This document shows positions 61,116 through 64,000 of a DNA stretch of 64,000 nt, one piece after another; positions within the stretch are counted from its first letter, which is position 1, and each line of letters begins with the position of its first letter. The translations under genes were made by a program, and so were the position numbers. Below the pieces are notes generated by a model, which worked only from the letters and a program-made list of their open reading frames with translations, ran no database searches and was not told the origin of the DNA. The DNA comes from Brachymonas sp049977365 (GTDB taxonomy: Bacteria; Pseudomonadota; Gammaproteobacteria; Burkholderiales; Burkholderiaceae_C), in contig NZ_JBNGEN010000001.1 in NCBI RefSeq assembly GCF_049977365.1, positions 1 to 64,000 of the forward strand, read 5' to 3'.

Positions 61116-62735
61116 ATGATTTTCACGCTTTCCCATGACGACCTCCTGGCTGCAGGCAAGGGCCACCACGAGGTACTGGTGGTGCTGGTGGCAGACGGCT
61201 ACGACGGCTCCTTCGCTTCCACGAGCGAACTGGCGGCCTGCATGGCACAGGCTGCCGAGCAGGGGCATCTGCGCACCGAGGCCGGCAAGCGACTCGATGT
61301 GTACCGTCCCGAGGATGCCGCCAGCGGACGTGTGGTGATTCTGGGCGTGGGCAGTGGGCGTGCGGCCGACATTCAGGAGCCGCTCCAGAAGCTGGCCCGC
61401 GAGCTGGCCCCCGAAGTGCGCAGCCTGGCCGTGTGCTTTGCGCAGGATGCCCACCCCGAGCAGCTTCAGGCAGCCATGCTGGCCGTGGCACGCGGTGGCT
61501 ATCTCTATGGCGATACCAAGCCTTCTGCCAAGGCAGGCATCGAGAAGGTGGCCCTGGGGGCACCGAACGCGCACAGCCTGGAATCGGCGTGGGCCGAGGG
61601 GCAGGCACTGGTCGCAGGGGTGGAGCTTGCGCGAGGCTGGGGCAACCGTCCGGCCAACCATGCCACGCCTTCGCAGCTGGCCGATGCGGCACAGGACATC
61701 GTCCGTCAGGGCAATGCCGCTGGCGGCAAGCGCTTTGCCTGCCAGATATTGGATCAGGCCCAGGTCGAGAAGCTCGGCATGGGGGCCTTCCTGGCCGTGG
61801 CAAAGGGTTCTGAAGAGCCGCTGCGTTTCATCGTGCTGGAATACCGTGGCGCGAACAAGGCTGATGCACCGCTCGTGTTCGTGGGCAAGGGCATCACGTT
61901 CGACAGCGGCGGCATTTCGCTCAAGCCGGGCGCCGGCATGGACGAGATGAAGTTCGACATGTGTGGTGCTGCCAGCGTGCTGGGCCTCTTTGAGGCACTG
62001 CGCCATGCGCGTCCGTCCATCAATGTCGTGGGACTGATCCCCTCGTGCGAGAACATGCCGAGTGGGCGTGCCATCAAGCCCGGCGATGTGGTCACCAGTC
62101 TCAGCGGGCAGACCATCGAGATTCTCAACACCGATGCCGAAGGGCGCCTGATTCTGTGCGATGCCCTGACCTACGCGGAACGCTTCCAGCCACGGGCCGT
62201 GGTCGACATCGCCACGCTGACCGGCAACTGCGTGCTGGCACTGGGCCATCTGCGCAGCGGCCTGTTCACCACCGACGACGCTTTGGCTGGCGCGCTGGAG
62301 GAGGCTTCCCGCACCAGCGCCGATCTGCTGTGGCGCCTTCCCATGGACGACGTGTACGGCAAGGGACTGCGATCCAACTTCGCCGACATGGCCAACGTGG
62401 CAGGACGGGAAGCAGGAGCCATCTCGGCGGCCAAGTTCCTCGAGAAATTCACGTCTGCCTATCCCTGGGCGCATCTAGACATTGCCGGCACGGCCTGGGA
62501 TCAGGGCGCGGAGAAGGGGGCCACGGGGCGTCCGGTGCCGCTGCTCCTGAAGTTCGTGCTCGCGCAGGCGGCCAGCCCGGTGGCCTTTGCTGCGCCCGCT
62601 GACGCACCGGCAGCCACGGTTGCTCCTACGGCACGCACCGCCAAGTCTGCCAAGTCCGTCAAGGGAACAGATACGTCCGGCGCCAAGCCCAAGTCGGCAT
62701 CCCGGGCCAAGGCGTCCCGCTCCAGCAGCAAGTGA
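61116..62735 (+). CDS. pepA: leucyl aminopeptidase (M17)
   Basis: 539 residues. Catalytic two-metal M17 domain: ITFDSGGISLKPGAGMDEMKFDMCGAASVLG, NMPSGRAIKPGDVVTSLSGQTIEILNTDAEGRLILCD, VDIATLTGNC and the WAHLDIAGTAW region. It removes N-terminal residues from peptides; in E. coli it also binds DNA. The C-terminal ~45 residues form an Ala/Thr/Lys-rich tail (TAKSAKSVKG, KASRSSSK) not part of the enzyme. Start ATG 61116. Confidence 0.96.
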   Translation: MIFTLSHDDLLAAGKGHHEVLVVLVADGYDGSFASTSELAACMAQAAEQGHLRTEAGKRLDVYRPEDAASGRVVILGVGSGRAADIQEPLQKLARELAPEVRSLAVCFAQDAHPEQLQAAMLAVARGGYLYGDTKPSAKAGIEKVALGAPNAHSLESAWAEGQALVAGVELARGWGNRPANHATPSQLADAAQDIVRQGNAAGGKRFACQILDQAQVEKLGMGAFLAVAKGSEEPLRFIVLEYRGANKADAPLVFVGKGITFDSGGISLKPGAGMDEMKFDMCGAASVLGLFEALRHARPSINVVGLIPSCENMPSGRAIKPGDVVTSLSGQTIEILNTDAEGRLILCDALTYAERFQPRAVVDIATLTGNCVLALGHLRSGLFTTDDALAGALEEASRTSADLLWRLPMDDVYGKGLRSNFADMANVAGREAGAISAAKFLEKFTSAYPWAHLDIAGTAWDQGAEKGATGRPVPLLLKFVLAQAASPVAFAAPADAPAATVAPTARTAKSAKSVKGTDTSGAKPKSASRAKASRSSSK

Positions 62736-62773
62736 GTGCAGGACTTGCCGTCTGCCCCTGAACCCCCACCGCC

Positions 62774-63247
62774 ATGACCGAGATTTCCTTCCACTTCAAC
62801 ATCCCCCAGCGGGTGCCCTATGTCTGTCGCCTGCTGCGCAAGGCGACGGCCAAGGGCGCCCAGCTGCTCGTGACGGGGCCCCGCGAGGAGCTCGAAGCCA
62901 TCGACCGCATGCTCTGGCAGCTGTCCCCGGTGGATTTCGTCGGGCATGCCTGGATGGAGGCATCCAGCGGCGGGGATGAAGGGGAGGGAGCGGAACACGC
63001 AGCCATGGCCGTGGCGAGGGAGCGGGCGCGCGTGTGGCTGTCCGAATCGGTCTGTGCGAGCGATCGTCACCGGGTGCTGGTGAACCTGCATGCCTCCATC
63101 GCCGAGGGATTCGAGCAATTCGAGCGGCTCATCGAGATTGTTTCCCTGGATGCCTCCGACCGCAACGACGCCCGTCAGCGCTGGCGCTACTACGGTCAGC
63201 GGGGCTACCAGATCATTCGGCATGATGTCCAGGTAACTGGTGGATAA
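62774..63247 (+). CDS. holC: DNA polymerase III subunit chi
   Basis: 157 residues. Chi links the clamp loader to SSB. MTEISFHFNIPQRVPYVCRLLRKATAKGAQLLVTG and LDAIDRMLWQLSPVDFVGH-like stretches, LVNLHASIAEGF, and a C-terminal RWRYYGQRGYQIIRHDV are typical. Follows pepA after 38 bases, as in most proteobacteria. Confidence 0.92.
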   Translation: MTEISFHFNIPQRVPYVCRLLRKATAKGAQLLVTGPREELEAIDRMLWQLSPVDFVGHAWMEASSGGDEGEGAEHAAMAVARERARVWLSESVCASDRHRVLVNLHASIAEGFEQFERLIEIVSLDASDRNDARQRWRYYGQRGYQIIRHDVQVTGG

Positions 63248-63305
63248 TTTCCACCTACATGAACCTGCATGCCGATATTTTCCGGATCGCGGAAGGAGGC
63301 CTTCG

Positions 63306-63890
63306 ATGACACAGACCAATCCCCCTCGCTTCGTGCCTACCCTGACCGAAACCCTCACGGATGGCAACATTCCGAGTACGGTATCCGACGATTCGCGCTA
63401 CCTGCAGCAGCGTCGGCTGCAGGAGCCGGATTCCATGCTCGATCTCGATCTGGGAGAGCTGGAGACTTCGGGGCCCAAGGTCGCCCATGTGCCGCCCCTG
63501 AGCGAATACCAGCGCACCATGGTTTCGGGCGCTCCTCATACGGGCGGCCCGGCTGCGCGGGATGCCGGACACGCTGCCGCGCCCGTCCGGCAGGGGGCTG
63601 CCGCTTCTGTCCAGGGCAGGAACGCTTTGGCCGATGCACCAGTGCCGGCATCGTCTGCAGGTTCTGCTGCCCCCATGCCATCTGCTGCTGCGCGCGCCGC
63701 CGAGGCAGCCTTTCCGGCAGACTGGCAGCGGCAGCTCCAGGAACACATCCAGCGCGCCGTGCGGCAGGAGCTCCAGCAGCAGCTGCCTTTCATGCTGCTG
63801 CAGTGGTCGCAGCAGATCGAGGAAAAGCTCTCTCCCCAGCTGCAGGCCCATCTGGTCAGGCTCATCGAATCCTGGCGTGCTGCCCGCTGA
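63306..63890 (+). CDS. Ala/Pro-rich hypothetical protein, possibly DUF2486
   Basis: 194 residues. The N-terminal third has the pattern FVPTLTETL, TVSD...YLQQRRLQEPDSMLDLDLGELE; the middle (about 80-140) is Ala/Gly/Pro-rich and disordered; the C-terminal part (145-194) is amphipathic helix WQRQLQEHIQRAVRQEL ending in IESWRAAR. This layout fits DUF2486, a Burkholderiales family next to holC, from memory. No signal peptide. AAGGAG at 63293-63298 supports ATG 63306. The stop codon sits in the loop of a small hairpin (63882-63896). Confidence 0.7.
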   Translation: MTQTNPPRFVPTLTETLTDGNIPSTVSDDSRYLQQRRLQEPDSMLDLDLGELETSGPKVAHVPPLSEYQRTMVSGAPHTGGPAARDAGHAAAPVRQGAAASVQGRNALADAPVPASSAGSAAPMPSAAARAAEAAFPADWQRQLQEHIQRAVRQELQQQLPFMLLQWSQQIEEKLSPQLQAHLVRLIESWRAAR

Positions 63891-63980
63891 GCGGGCTTGC
63901 ACCGATGTCCTGCCCATAACTCTCACCGATTCGCCTGTGTGAAGACAGTGGGGAGTGCGCTTTCTGCAGAGGAGCCAGCC

Positions 63981-64000
63981 GTGTCATTGCGTGAGAGCCG
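63981..64000 (+). CDS. possible start of the next gene (truncated)
   Basis: GTG at 63981 is preceded by GAGGAG at 63969-63974; the frame is open to the window end (V/M-S-L-R-E-S). Too short to identify. Confidence 0.25.

Overview
The window is about 64 kb of high-GC, gene-dense chromosome from a beta-proteobacterium of the order Burkholderiales, probably Comamonadaceae or a close relative. The evidence is the synteny of purM / AI-2E-type permease / hda / HAD hydrolase / pcnB / folK, the lysine-rich extended N-terminus of ribosomal protein S20, the cysI-DUF934-cysH-cysD-cysN cluster, and the lptG-lptF / pepA / holC arrangement. No insertion sequence, prophage or CRISPR array was seen. The family assignment is an inference from gene order and remembered sequence types, not from a search.

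Left end (1-3440): the tail of an operon with the 3' end of an unknown gene, a DUF2235 alpha/beta-hydrolase whose C-terminus looks like a type IV secretion recruitment tail (XVIPCD-like), and a VirD4-type coupling ATPase. This reads as the end of a bacterial-killing type IV secretion (X-T4SS) locus whose other parts lie outside the window. 3614-17598 is mostly core metabolism and housekeeping: a double-Rossmann FabG4-like reductase, a cupin, a glutathione transferase, an SpmA/SpmB-like membrane protein, rpsT, murJ, purM, the hda-HAD-pcnB-folK operon, an NAD-binding epimerase-like protein and a 2Fe-2S ferredoxin. 17747-19103 holds tRNA-Pro(TGG), tRNA-Arg(TCT), a broken GNAT acetyltransferase remnant and a perfect 19-bp palindrome upstream of ppsA.

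19104-31293: ppsA, a DUF4212/sodium-solute symporter pair, the rpsF-priB-rpsR-rplI operon, a DUF815 ATPase with mutT, the NAD genes nadA and nadC, and a ferredoxin reductase with a 7Fe-8S ferredoxin. 31471-36875 is the assimilatory sulfate reduction cluster (cysI, DUF934, cysH, cysD, cysN). CysB (57.0-57.9 kb) and the siroheme chelatase CbiX (58.3-58.8 kb) serve the same pathway further right. 37083-42808: a nuclease-helicase fusion, a carboxymuconolactone decarboxylase-like protein, ppk2 and argA.

42957-49966 is the most unusual part. Between argA and hrpA sits a self-contained locus. One arm (minus strand) encodes a secreted protein made of three 39-residue Gln/Asn/Ser-rich repeats (amyloid-like), a small secreted HfaA-like protein, a CsgG/HfaB-like lipoprotein with added peptidoglycan-binding and DUF4384 domains, and a Sel1-repeat exported protein. 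The divergent arm encodes a NarL-type response regulator and a NarX-like membrane histidine kinase. The shared intergenic region is AT-rich and carries repeated heptamers. It is best read as an incompletely described curli/holdfast-anchor-like surface fibre system with its own two-component control. The right end (50052-64000) returns to core genes: hrpA, two Ala-rich lipoproteins (one a cytochrome c), an aminotransferase, cysB, tRNA-Pro(CGG), cbiX-lptG-lptF, pepA, holC and a Pro/Ala-rich hypothetical protein.
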